DNA from: Bacillota bacterium
GTDB taxonomy: Bacteria > Bacillota > Dethiobacteria > DTU022 > UBA8154
Reading direction: 5' to 3'
Assembly (NCBI GenBank): GCA_003444595.1
Contig: DLUO01000018.1
Coordinates: 414-11,678 of the forward strand
Length of the DNA stretch: 11,265 nucleotides
A program made the translations under genes and the position numbers. This document shows, piece after piece, positions 1 to 6,756 of the stretch; the first letter of the stretch is position 1; each line of letters begins with the position of its first letter. The notes beneath the pieces were generated by a model. That model worked only from the letters and a program-made list of their open reading frames with translations. It was not told the DNA's origin and searched no databases.

Positions 1-28
1 GGTAAGATCCTACAAAGAGACAATTCTT

Positions 29-59
29 AAAACTGGGGCTGCCCTATGAAGGGCAGCCC
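29..59 (-). terminator. Probable intrinsic terminator ending the acyl-CoA oxidation operon
   Basis: A perfect 9-bp inverted repeat (GGGCTGCCC at 36-44 and GGGCAGCCC at 51-59, 6-base loop) lies 50 bases past the crotonase stop. Read on the minus strand it is followed by CAG and then TTTT (29-32). The U-run is short and offset by three bases, so it is a weaker match than the terminators further right, but the stem is GC-rich and the position fits the end of the four-gene operon. Confidence 0.55.
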
Positions 60-108
60 TCGGCAAAGCAAATTATTTAAGCAGTACGAAAACAGTAGAG
101 GAATTAAT

Positions 109-888
109 TTACTTACCCTTGAACTGTGCTTTGCGTTTTTCCAAAAAGGCGGCCACGCCCTCTTTTTTGTCTTCGGAAGCACAGGCCAAAGCATGGAGAT
201 AGGATTCATGAGCCATACCTTCGTAAAGGCCTACTTCCATGGAACGGTTTACCGCTTCTTTGGCATACTGTAAGGCCAGCGGCGGTTTGGAGGCCAGTAA
301 ATTGGCCAGTTTTTTCACTTCGTCCATTAAATTTTCCAGGGGAACAACCTTGTTGACCAGTCCAATGCGGTAAGCCTCTTCGGCGTCGATCATACCGCCT
401 GTCAGTACGAGCTCCATAGCCCTGCCGAAACCTACCAGGCGGGGCAGGCGCTGGGTGGCGCCATCACCGGGAATAATGCCCAGGTTCACTTCGGGAGAGC
501 CCATTTTGGCGTTGGTGGAAGCTATGCGCAACGTGCAGGCGATAGCCATCTCCAAGCCTGCTCCCAGGGCGAAGCCGTTAACAGCGGCGATAACAGGTAT
601 GGGCATTTCCGCCAGCTTGTTGAGCACCTCCTGGCGACGCCTGGTCTGCTTGCGCCCCAGAACGAAATCCCGCTCCTGCACCTCTTTAATATCCGCCCCG
701 GCCATAAAAGCTTTTTCTCCGGCGCCGGTTATAATCAGAACTCTGATTTCTTCGTCCTTTTCCACCTCGTCAAAAGCCTGGCCCAGTTCTTCCGTCAGGG
801 CGTTGGATAGGGCGTTCATTACTTCGGGACGGTTGATGGTTATATAGGCCAGCGGAGGTTCTTTTTCCAGTTTAAGAAATTGGTACAT
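109..888 (-). CDS. crt: Enoyl-CoA hydratase (crotonase family)
   Basis: This 259-residue protein has the usual length and layout of a bacterial crotonase. It should hydrate a trans-2-enoyl-CoA, such as crotonyl-CoA, to the (S)-3-hydroxyacyl-CoA in the cytoplasm. The oxyanion-hole segments are visible: AFMAGADIKE near residues 60-69 and ALGAGLEMA near 107-115. The two acid/base glutamates of true hydratases align with E113 (in GLEMA) and E133 (in SPEVNLG), so it is more likely a hydratase than a decarboxylase or isomerase relative. The ATG at 888 has an AAGGAGG motif about 13 bases upstream, slightly far. It is the last gene of the operon, 106 bases after the acyl-CoA dehydrogenase and before a likely terminator. 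Chain-length preference cannot be read from the sequence; C4 is inferred from the neighbouring genes. Confidence 0.93.
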   Translation of the reverse strand: MYQFLKLEKEPPLAYITINRPEVMNALSNALTEELGQAFDEVEKDEEIRVLIITGAGEKAFMAGADIKEVQERDFVLGRKQTRRRQEVLNKLAEMPIPVIAAVNGFALGAGLEMAIACTLRIASTNAKMGSPEVNLGIIPGDGATQRLPRLVGFGRAMELVLTGGMIDAEEAYRIGLVNKVVPLENLMDEVKKLANLLASKPPLALQYAKEAVNRSMEVGLYEGMAHESYLHALACASEDKKEGVAAFLEKRKAQFKGK

Positions 889-945
889 AATCGCACTTCT
901 CCCTCCTTACCAACTTTTAGTTAATTTTTTTCGTTTCCAGTGAAA

Positions 946-982
946 GGAGGAAGAAGAAGAAGAAAAATCTCCTTCTTCCTCC
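946..982 (-). repeat. Purine/pyrimidine hairpin between two operon genes
   Basis: The gap between acyl-CoA dehydrogenase and crotonase contains a perfect 11-bp inverted repeat (GGAGGAAGAAG at 946-956, CTTCTTCCTCC at 972-982) around a 15-base loop. The left arm is part of a nearly pure purine run (about 942-967) built of GAA units. On the minus strand the stem is followed by TTTCACTGG, which is not a proper U-tract, so I read it as an intercistronic mRNA structure (stabiliser, processing site or weak attenuator) rather than a terminator. Confidence 0.5.
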
Positions 983-994
983 CCGTCAATCATT

Positions 995-2149
995 TTAAGC
1001 AAATGCGGGAATACCCAGTTCGGAGTTACCGATAATCAACTGCTGGATCTGCGAAGTTCCCTCATAAAGCGTATTGATCCGGGAATCACGGTACATCCTC
1101 TCCAGCGGGTATTCTCCTGAGAAGCCGTAGCCGCCCAGCACCTGTATCATGTTATAGGTAACCCTGTTGACCATTTCACTGCAGAAATACTTGGCCATAC
1201 AGGTCTCACGAGTATTGGGAACATCCTTGTTTTTGAGGTGGCCGGCCCGGTAAACCAGCAGCCTGCCCATCTCAATCTCCAGGACGGCATTGGCAATCAG
1301 CTGCTGGACCAACTGGTGTGCTGCAATTGGTTTGCCGAACTGAATTCTTTCCTTGGCGTACTTTTTGGCCACATCGAGCGCTGCCTGGGCGGTACCGACA
1401 CAGCCGGCAGCTACGGTAAAGCGGGCGTTATCCAAAGCGGACATGGCCACGGCAAAACCCCTACCGACGGGACCCAGAACCTGATCCTTGTGTACGCGGA
1501 CGTTGTCCATGGTTATCTCCCCGGTGTCCTGGGCGCGAAGGCCGATTTTCTCATGAATGGGCTGGGGAGTAAAACCGGGGGTATCCTTATCTACCAGGAA
1601 AGCGGTAATGCCCCTGGCACCGGCATTTTTGTCCGTCTTGGCAAAAATAATGGAAACCTCGGATACGTCGGCATGGGTAATCCACATCTTGTTGCCGTTT
1701 AAAATATAGTAATCCCCATCTTGCTCGGCAGTGCTTTTCATACTGGCGGCATCGCTTCCGGAGTCTGGTTCCGTAAGGCCGTAGCAACCGAATGCCTCGC
1801 CGGAGGCAATGCGGGGGACGTACTTCTTCTTCTGCTCCTCGGTGCCCCATTTCAAAATGGTTTTGGCCACAAGGGATATATTCACGGAATAGCTGCCGCG
1901 CATGGAAGTACAGCCGTAACCCAACTCCTCAGCCACTATAGCGTGAGAAATATAATCCATACCGCTGCCGCCATATTCTTCCGGGATGGAGGTTCCGATG
2001 ATGCCCAGCTGGCCCATCTTCTTCCATACATCCCAGGGGAATTTCTCTTGCTGGTCCCACTCTTTGGCATTGGGAGTAATCTCCTTGGCCACAAAGTCAC
2101 GAACCATTTGTTGTACCGCCAATTGCTCTTCATTTAAATCAAAATTCAT
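995..2149 (-). CDS. Acyl-CoA dehydrogenase, possibly acting on a dicarboxylic acyl-CoA
   Basis: This 384-residue FAD flavoprotein is full length for the family and should introduce the alpha,beta double bond into an acyl-CoA. Visible hallmarks are YGLTEPDSGSD in the FAD/substrate region and YEGTSQIQ near the C-terminus, where E363 is the catalytic base. The stretch EELGYGCTSMRGSYSVNISL aligns by eye with the region of glutaryl-CoA dehydrogenase that contains Arg94 and Ser98 (human numbering), which hold the distal carboxylate. Both residues are present here, whereas clostridial butyryl-CoA dehydrogenase has Gly at the Arg position. A substrate such as glutaryl-CoA or another carboxylated acyl-CoA is therefore possible. 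Human Glu87 corresponds to Gly here. The start has GGAGG 8 bases upstream. It lies 51 bases after the 3-hydroxyacyl-CoA dehydrogenase. No etfAB electron acceptor genes are in the window. Confidence 0.93.
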   Translation of the reverse strand: MNFDLNEEQLAVQQMVRDFVAKEITPNAKEWDQQEKFPWDVWKKMGQLGIIGTSIPEEYGGSGMDYISHAIVAEELGYGCTSMRGSYSVNISLVAKTILKWGTEEQKKKYVPRIASGEAFGCYGLTEPDSGSDAASMKSTAEQDGDYYILNGNKMWITHADVSEVSIIFAKTDKNAGARGITAFLVDKDTPGFTPQPIHEKIGLRAQDTGEITMDNVRVHKDQVLGPVGRGFAVAMSALDNARFTVAAGCVGTAQAALDVAKKYAKERIQFGKPIAAHQLVQQLIANAVLEIEMGRLLVYRAGHLKNKDVPNTRETCMAKYFCSEMVNRVTYNMIQVLGGYGFSGEYPLERMYRDSRINTLYEGTSQIQQLIIGNSELGIPAFA

Positions 2150-2200
2150 CTAATACACCTCCACATTATTTGTTCTCAAGGAGTACCTTACCGCCTGAAC

Positions 2201-3085
2201 TTACTTCAAAACTGTGGGTACAGGGGGATCCTGGGAGTAGTCATAAAATCCTTTGCCGCTTTTACGTCCCAGATAGCCCGCATGAACCATTTTCTCCAGC
2301 AAGTAGCAGGGACGATAGCGTGCATCCCCGAACTTTTCAAACAGCGTTCTGGTTTTTGCCAGGTGAGTGTCAATTCCGATCATGTCAATTAAGGCCAGCG
2401 GGCCCATCGGTAGGTTAGAGCCCATTTTCATGGCTTTATCGATATCGGCTGCCGTGGCAATACCCTCATCCAGCACCCATACTGCCTCGTTCAGCAATCC
2501 GGCGAGGACTCTGCTGGCAATACCGGCAATGCTTTCTTTATCGGTGACGACTGGTTCTTTGCCCAGAAACTCGGCAAACTCTTTGGTTGTTTTAACAATT
2601 TCCTCCCGGGTTGCCAGGCCGGGCATAATCTCCACCAGTTTCATTACTACTGCGGGATTGAAGAAATGCATTCCTATCAGGCGGCTGGGATCTTTTAAAG
2701 CGGAGGCAATTTCTGAAATGGAACAGGCCGTGGTATTGGTCGCCAGTACTACATCCGGCTTTGCCGCTTCTTCCAGCTGGGCAAAAACCTTCTGCTTCAA
2801 CTTAACGTCTTCAATAACAGCTTCGATGATAAAATCGGCATTGGCAGCTTCTTTCATATCCGTGGTAGTTTTAATACGGCCCAAAATTTCCTTTGCTTCC
2901 CCTTCGGTCATTTTTCCCCTGGAAACCCTGCTGTTTAACAGCTTTTCAATATTTCCGATGCTGCGCTTCAAGATAGCATCATCAACATCCACGAGGATGG
3001 CCTGCACGCCTTTCTGTGCCATCAGATGAGCTATCCCCGAACCCATAATACCTGCTCCCAGAACAAAACCTGTTTTAATTTCCAT
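2201..3085 (-). CDS. hbd: 3-hydroxyacyl-CoA (3-hydroxybutyryl-CoA) dehydrogenase
   Basis: This 294-residue protein oxidises or reduces the 3-hydroxy/3-keto group of an acyl-CoA with NAD(P). The N-terminal Rossmann domain carries GAGIMG at residues 10-15 (in VLGAGIMGSGIA), and acidic residues follow the second strand (VDVDD), which favours NAD. The catalytic His is H140 in GMHFFNPAVV, and its partner Glu is E152, 12 residues later as in characterised family members. NTTACSISEI (near 117-126) and the C-terminal GRKSGKGFYDY segment are also typical. Length is slightly above the usual 280-290. GAGGAGG sits 8 bases before the ATG, and the thiolase stop is only 29 bases upstream, so the two genes are surely co-transcribed. 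Within this operon it links the hydratase product to the thiolase substrate. Confidence 0.95.
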   Translation of the reverse strand: MEIKTGFVLGAGIMGSGIAHLMAQKGVQAILVDVDDAILKRSIGNIEKLLNSRVSRGKMTEGEAKEILGRIKTTTDMKEAANADFIIEAVIEDVKLKQKVFAQLEEAAKPDVVLATNTTACSISEIASALKDPSRLIGMHFFNPAVVMKLVEIMPGLATREEIVKTTKEFAEFLGKEPVVTDKESIAGIASRVLAGLLNEAVWVLDEGIATAADIDKAMKMGSNLPMGPLALIDMIGIDTHLAKTRTLFEKFGDARYRPCYLLEKMVHAGYLGRKSGKGFYDYSQDPPVPTVLK

Positions 3086-3114
3086 ACTTTTTTCCTCCTC
3101 TCAATTAATTTTTT

Positions 3115-4308
3115 TTAGCTTAACCTTTCCAGCACGATGGCAAGGCCCTGTCCGCCACCAACACAGGCAGTGACCAAACCGAAGGTCTTATCGTACATTT
3201 TCAGGGTATTAATGTTGGTGCAGATAAGCTTGGTACCGGTTGCCCCTACGGGGTGTCCAAGGGCAATCGCTCCGCCGTGCACGTTGACTTTTTCACGGTT
3301 TATTTTCAGTTCTCTTTCACAGGCCAGGTACTGCGCCGCAAACGCTTCGTTCAGCTCAATTAAATCGATATCATCCAGTGTCAACCCAGCCCTTTTCAGA
3401 GCAATAGGTGTAGCGGCCACCGGCCCAATCCCCATGTACAGGGGATCTACTCCTGCCGCAGCATAACTGCGTATTTTGGCCATGGGCGTCAACCCCAGGG
3501 ACTTGGCTTTCTCCTCCGACATAATTACCACGGCGGAGGCGCAGTCACTGAGAGCGCAACTGTTACCGGCGGTAACTGTCCCGCCGTCCTTCTTAAATAC
3601 CGGCGGCAATTTGAGCATTGCTTCCAGCGATGCGTCGGGACGGGGTATCTCTTCCTTATTTACAACCACCGTTCCTTTTTTCTTTTGTTTAACTTCAATA
3701 GGTAAAATCTCTGCATCAAATTTGCCTTCAGCAGATGCTTTGGACGCTTTCTGGTGGCTTTCCAGGGCAAATTGATCCTGTTCTTCCCTGCTGATAGAAT
3801 ATTTTTCTACCAGATTCTCCGCCGTATTGCCCATGAGCATACCCGCCAGCTTGCACATGAAACCATCCAGGTGCAGGTCATCATAGACCGTGAAGTCCCA
3901 CATCCGGGCTCCCCACCGCGCCTGAGGAATGATATAGGGAACATTGGAACCGGACTCCGTACCGCCGGCGATAACTACATCCGCATCCCCGCAGTATATC
4001 TGCCTGCATGCCTCGATTACCGCCTGCATACTGGAGGCACAACGGATATTAACAGTATAAGCCGGCACCGATACCGGCAGACCTCCCCGGACAGCACAGA
4101 TGCGGGCTATGTTGGGACCGAGCCCGGCCTGCCATCCGCATCCAAAGATCAACTGATCTACATCTTCACCTTTGATCCCTGCTCTATTGACGACCTCCTT
4201 CACCACGGCCGCTCCAAGGTCCGCAGCGCTCAAACTGCTTAAACTTCCTCCGAACCTTCCAGCGATAGTCCGCACTGCACTTACAATTACTGCATCACGA
4301 TTTCCCAT
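3115..4308 (-). CDS. Acetyl-CoA C-acyltransferase (thiolase)
   Basis: This 397-residue protein is a full-length thiolase that should cleave a 3-ketoacyl-CoA with CoA to acetyl-CoA, or run in reverse. The catalytic residues are present: the nucleophilic C90 in VNIRCASSMQAV, H352 in GGAIALGHPVGATG, C382 in ACVGGGQG, and the NEAFA motif. Some normally conserved segments are altered. GGTES is followed by G rather than M, and the usual GN-(A/S)-(S)-G-(I/L)-(N)-D-G-A-A-A motif reads GNSCALSDCASA. These changes suggest a divergent subfamily, and substrate choice between acetoacetyl-CoA and longer or branched chains is open. It is the first gene of the operon and lies 233 bases after the regulator stop. 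The ATG is only 3 bases past GGAGG, and a hairpin overlaps that site. Confidence 0.94.
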   Translation of the reverse strand: MGNRDAVIVSAVRTIAGRFGGSLSSLSAADLGAAVVKEVVNRAGIKGEDVDQLIFGCGWQAGLGPNIARICAVRGGLPVSVPAYTVNIRCASSMQAVIEACRQIYCGDADVVIAGGTESGSNVPYIIPQARWGARMWDFTVYDDLHLDGFMCKLAGMLMGNTAENLVEKYSISREEQDQFALESHQKASKASAEGKFDAEILPIEVKQKKKGTVVVNKEEIPRPDASLEAMLKLPPVFKKDGGTVTAGNSCALSDCASAVVIMSEEKAKSLGLTPMAKIRSYAAAGVDPLYMGIGPVAATPIALKRAGLTLDDIDLIELNEAFAAQYLACERELKINREKVNVHGGAIALGHPVGATGTKLICTNINTLKMYDKTFGLVTACVGGGQGLAIVLERLS

Positions 4309-4311
4309 AAA

Positions 4312-4336
4312 CCTCCCCGGAAGATACTTTTCCGGG
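4312..4336 (-). promoter_or_regulatory. Thiolase ribosome binding site partly inside a hairpin
   Basis: A perfect 7-bp inverted repeat (CCCGGAA at 4316-4322 and TTCCGGG at 4330-4336, 7-base loop) lies just upstream of the thiolase. On the minus-strand mRNA the 3' arm ends in GGG, which is the start of the Shine-Dalgarno run GGGGAGG (4312-4318). Folding would therefore hide part of the ribosome binding site. Whether this controls translation is inference. Confidence 0.5.
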
Positions 4337-4432
4337 AATTCCTCCCTTCAAGATGGATTTTATTGCAGACAACCCCAACCTCCTCGACCTCTGAAAAACA
4401 AAATTTTTTTTGAGGCATCACCTCACCGTTCA

Positions 4433-4474
4433 TGTTATGTACTTAACTCTCCAGGCTCACTTACACTTGTTATG
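4433..4474. promoter_or_regulatory. Repeated TGTTATG sites, possible regulator-binding sites upstream of the operon
   Basis: TGTTATG occurs at 4433-4439 and again at 4468-4474, 35 bases apart start to start. The first copy is part of a near-perfect 14-bp dyad, GTTATGTACTTAAC (4434-4447), with one mismatched pair around a GTAC centre. A related dyad with the same TGTTA half-site lies upstream of the regulator gene at 6650-6662. This is consistent with, but does not prove, shared binding by the regulator encoded at 4542-6491. Confidence 0.3.
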
Positions 4475-4475
4475 A

Positions 4476-4504
4476 TTAATATTTAAGCGTTTCCCTGCCG
4501 GCAA
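4476..4504 (-). promoter_or_regulatory. Candidate sigmaA-type promoter for the acyl-CoA operon
   Basis: On the minus strand TTGCCG (4499-4504) is separated by 17 bases from TATTAA (4476-4481), a 4/6 plus 4/6 match at ideal spacing. It would give a leader of about 160 bases. The same stretch contains CGGCAGGGAAACGCTT, which resembles a -24/-12 sigma54 element but has 9 rather than 10 bases between GG and GC. Which sigma factor is used cannot be decided from sequence. Confidence 0.3.
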
Positions 4505-4541
4505 CGATTTGTGAATAAAAGAACTTGACAAAATACGCCTG

Positions 4542-6491
4542 TCACGGCCCCAAACCACTGTCCTGCGCCGCGGTTTCCAGGGCTTTTAATTTTTTCCACA
4601 ATGTTGTCCTGCTGATTCCCAGACGGGAGGCGAGGTCCTTTTTATCAAGATTGTTTTGCCGGTAAAGCTTCTCAATAATCTGCCTCTCCATATACTCCAG
4701 CGTTCCAATATTTACTGTTATGTAGCGCTCTTCATCATGCTTGAAGTTTTGGGTGTCCTCCTTAAAGCGATAGAGCTCATCTACCAGTTCCTCCATCAAC
4801 CTGAAGTTTTCTTTAGTGCCCTCGGAGAGGATCACATATTTCTCGATAAAATTCTCCAGTTCACGGACATTGCCGGGCCAGTCATATTCACTGAGGAAAC
4901 GCAGGACGGAATCCGGAAACTTCTCCATACGCCCTGTACCTCCCCGGTATTTGCGGGAAAAATGCTCCACGAGCAGAGGTATATCGCTTCTCCGGTTTCT
5001 CAGCGGGGGGATTTCCAGAGTTAAGACATTCAGGTGGAAAAAGAGGTCTTCCCGGAAGGTGCCTTTTTTAATCTCATTGGGTAAAGAACGGTTGGTAGCG
5101 GCGATAACGCGGACATTTACCGGGATGATGCGCTCTCCACCAATACGGCGGACCATTTTTTCCTGGAGAACATGCAGCAGGTTGGACTGGAGAGGAAGCG
5201 GGAGTTCAGATATCTCATCCAGGAAGATGGTGCCGCCATGAGCCAACTCAAAAAGTCCCGCCTTTCTGCCTTTCCTGGCACCGGAAAAAGCCCCCGCCTC
5301 ATAGCCGAATAGCTCGCTTTCCAGGAACTCTTTAGGAATATTGGCGCAGTTGACAGCCACAAAGGGGCCTTCACGGCGCAAGCTTTCGGCATGGATACTA
5401 TGCACGAACAACTCTTTTCCGGTGCCGCTTTCTCCGGTAACCAGCACCGTGGAATCTGTCCGGGCATATCTCCGGGCACGGTTTACAGCTTTCTTTATTT
5501 CTTCTGAGGAGCCGACGATATCATTAAAGGTATAACGAGCGGACAGACCGCTGGCATGAAGCTTCTTGCGAATCGTGACCTCCAGGTTTTGCAGCTTGTG
5601 CACACTTTGAAAAGTGATAACCGCCCCAAGCGGCTCATTATCCATATGTATGGGAATATGATTGAAAACAATTTGCCGTTCCCCGACTTTTTGTACTTCA
5701 CCTTTTATTGTTTCAGGATTCAGGAAAAATTTTTTTAACAGGGGAACAGGAATATCTTTTACTTTTTTACCTACAATGGACGGAGCCGATATTTTGAAAA
5801 CTTCCTCCGCGGCAGGGCTGAAGTGTGTAACCACATCCTCTTTATTAACGGCAATAACACCGTTATATGTATGGTCAATTATCGTCTTTAAAAATTCCGC
5901 CCTTTCGCGATCTTTCTGCCTGATTCGGACGACATCCTTGGCCCACTGCATGGCATCAATTACCGCTTCCCGGGAGGAAAAAACCATTACCCCCTCCATG
6001 CCCCGCTCCCTGGCCATACGAATAACACAGATACCGGAGGCGACAATTACCTCTATTCCTTCGTTACAGGCCCGCTTTATTTGCTCATCCAGCTCTCTTT
6101 CATCGTGATAGAAAAAGAGGCTCAGATCCTGCAGCGAGAGAATTTCAGCGATGCTTGCGAAATCATATACTTCCTTGCGCTTGATATGATCAAAGTAAGC
6201 GATTTTACGTCCGATCTGCTTGGCATGGTTTAAGGCCTGAATAATATCAAAGTTGGTGATCTGAATCAATATTACCGGTATGGATAACTCTTTTTTTAAA
6301 AGCACTCCCGTAGGTCCCCGGCTGATGATAACGTCTGCTCCGGACTGCTCAAACTGCTTGCCCAGCTCTACGCCCCCGTCCAGGAAAGCTTCCACAATCT
6401 CCATGTTGAAATGAAGCTCCCGTGAAATCTGCCGGGCCAGTCTGGTTAGCTCCGGTAGCGGGGAAACCATTACGATGCGGCTCTTTTTCAT
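4542..6491 (-). CDS. Sigma54-dependent transcriptional activator with PrpR_N sensor, PAS, AAA+ and Fis-type HTH
   Basis: This 649-residue regulator has an N-terminal region (about 1-190) resembling the PrpR_N sensor domain of propionate-type activators. A PAS-like segment follows at about 198-300. The AAA+ sigma54-interaction domain covers about 325-555, with Walker A GESGTGKE (353-360) and Walker B TIFLDEIS (421-428, D425/E426). A C-terminal Fis-type helix-turn-helix follows at about 616-637 (DLASRLGISRTTLWKKL). The sigma54-contacting loop reads GAFSGA (400-405) instead of GAFTGA. In the FRxDLxxRL segment that supplies arginine fingers, R480 is kept but the second Arg is H486. It likely senses an acyl-CoA or carboxylic acid and switches on the downstream same-strand operon; the ligand and target are inferred from position and family. 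The ATG is preceded by AAGGGAT at suitable spacing. Confidence 0.92.
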   Translation of the reverse strand: MKKSRIVMVSPLPELTRLARQISRELHFNMEIVEAFLDGGVELGKQFEQSGADVIISRGPTGVLLKKELSIPVILIQITNFDIIQALNHAKQIGRKIAYFDHIKRKEVYDFASIAEILSLQDLSLFFYHDERELDEQIKRACNEGIEVIVASGICVIRMARERGMEGVMVFSSREAVIDAMQWAKDVVRIRQKDRERAEFLKTIIDHTYNGVIAVNKEDVVTHFSPAAEEVFKISAPSIVGKKVKDIPVPLLKKFFLNPETIKGEVQKVGERQIVFNHIPIHMDNEPLGAVITFQSVHKLQNLEVTIRKKLHASGLSARYTFNDIVGSSEEIKKAVNRARRYARTDSTVLVTGESGTGKELFVHSIHAESLRREGPFVAVNCANIPKEFLESELFGYEAGAFSGARKGRKAGLFELAHGGTIFLDEISELPLPLQSNLLHVLQEKMVRRIGGERIIPVNVRVIAATNRSLPNEIKKGTFREDLFFHLNVLTLEIPPLRNRRSDIPLLVEHFSRKYRGGTGRMEKFPDSVLRFLSEYDWPGNVRELENFIEKYVILSEGTKENFRLMEELVDELYRFKEDTQNFKHDEERYITVNIGTLEYMERQIIEKLYRQNNLDKKDLASRLGISRTTLWKKLKALETAAQDSGLGP

Positions 6492-6515
6492 CTCTTATCC
6501 CTTCAAACGGGTTTG

Positions 6516-6530
6516 GTTTAAAATTTAAAC
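6516..6530. promoter_or_regulatory. 15-bp perfect palindrome upstream of the regulator start
   Basis: GTTTAAA (6516-6522), a central A, and TTTAAAC (6524-6530) form a perfect dyad 24 bases before the regulator ATG. The position suits an operator for autoregulation or roadblock. The AT-only core means chance occurrence in this AT-rich gap is not negligible. Confidence 0.35.
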
Positions 6531-6649
6531 ATATCCCTGATATTTTTATTTCCACATGAATCTACGTCCATTTTTTTAATTCTTTATATGCAGTAAAAAA
6601 TCCTGCCGGAAAAAAATATTTCATTTTTGCGAAAAAAGCCTCCCTTACT

Positions 6650-6662
6650 TGTTACAGTAACA
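6650..6662. promoter_or_regulatory. TGTTAC-A-GTAACA dyad upstream of the regulator gene
   Basis: A perfect 13-bp dyad with 6-bp arms lies about 160 bases upstream of the regulator ATG. A further CTGTAAC half-site follows at 6677-6683. The TGTTA half-site recurs upstream of the thiolase operon, which makes it a candidate activator-binding (enhancer-like) element. Confidence 0.35.
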
Positions 6663-6712
6663 GGCCAAGCAGCAACCTGTAACGGGCGTCAAGCTCTTCA
6701 CGCCCAAAAAGT

Positions 6713-6756
6713 AAAAAACCGCCTTTGGCCTTTAATGTTCTTAAGGCCAAGGCGGT
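6713..6756 (-). terminator. Intrinsic terminator after hisG
   Basis: On the minus strand a long stem is formed by ACCGCCTTGGCCTTAA and TTAAAGGCCAAAGGCGGT (one bulged base, 6-base loop). It is followed directly by TTTTTT (6713-6718) and, after AC, by a further T-run. It lies 64 bases past the hisG stop and cleanly ends the trpB2-hisG transcript before the regulator gene. On the plus strand there is no U-tract. Confidence 0.9.

Noticed and set aside
4411..4425. TGAGG/CCTCA hairpin next to an eight-base homopolymer as a terminator
   Set aside because: On the minus strand the stem is followed by A residues, not T, and on the plus strand the T-run precedes the stem; no gene ends there on the plus strand.
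4525..4544. TTGACA and TGACA/TGTCA inverted repeat at the regulator stop codon
   Set aside because: The TTGACA is on the plus strand with no matching -10 or plus-strand gene; the 5-bp repeat with a 9-base gap is easily chance.
6684..6705. GGGCGT/ACGCCC hairpin as a second terminator after hisG
   Set aside because: No U-tract follows it on either strand, and the convincing terminator lies just before it on the transcript.
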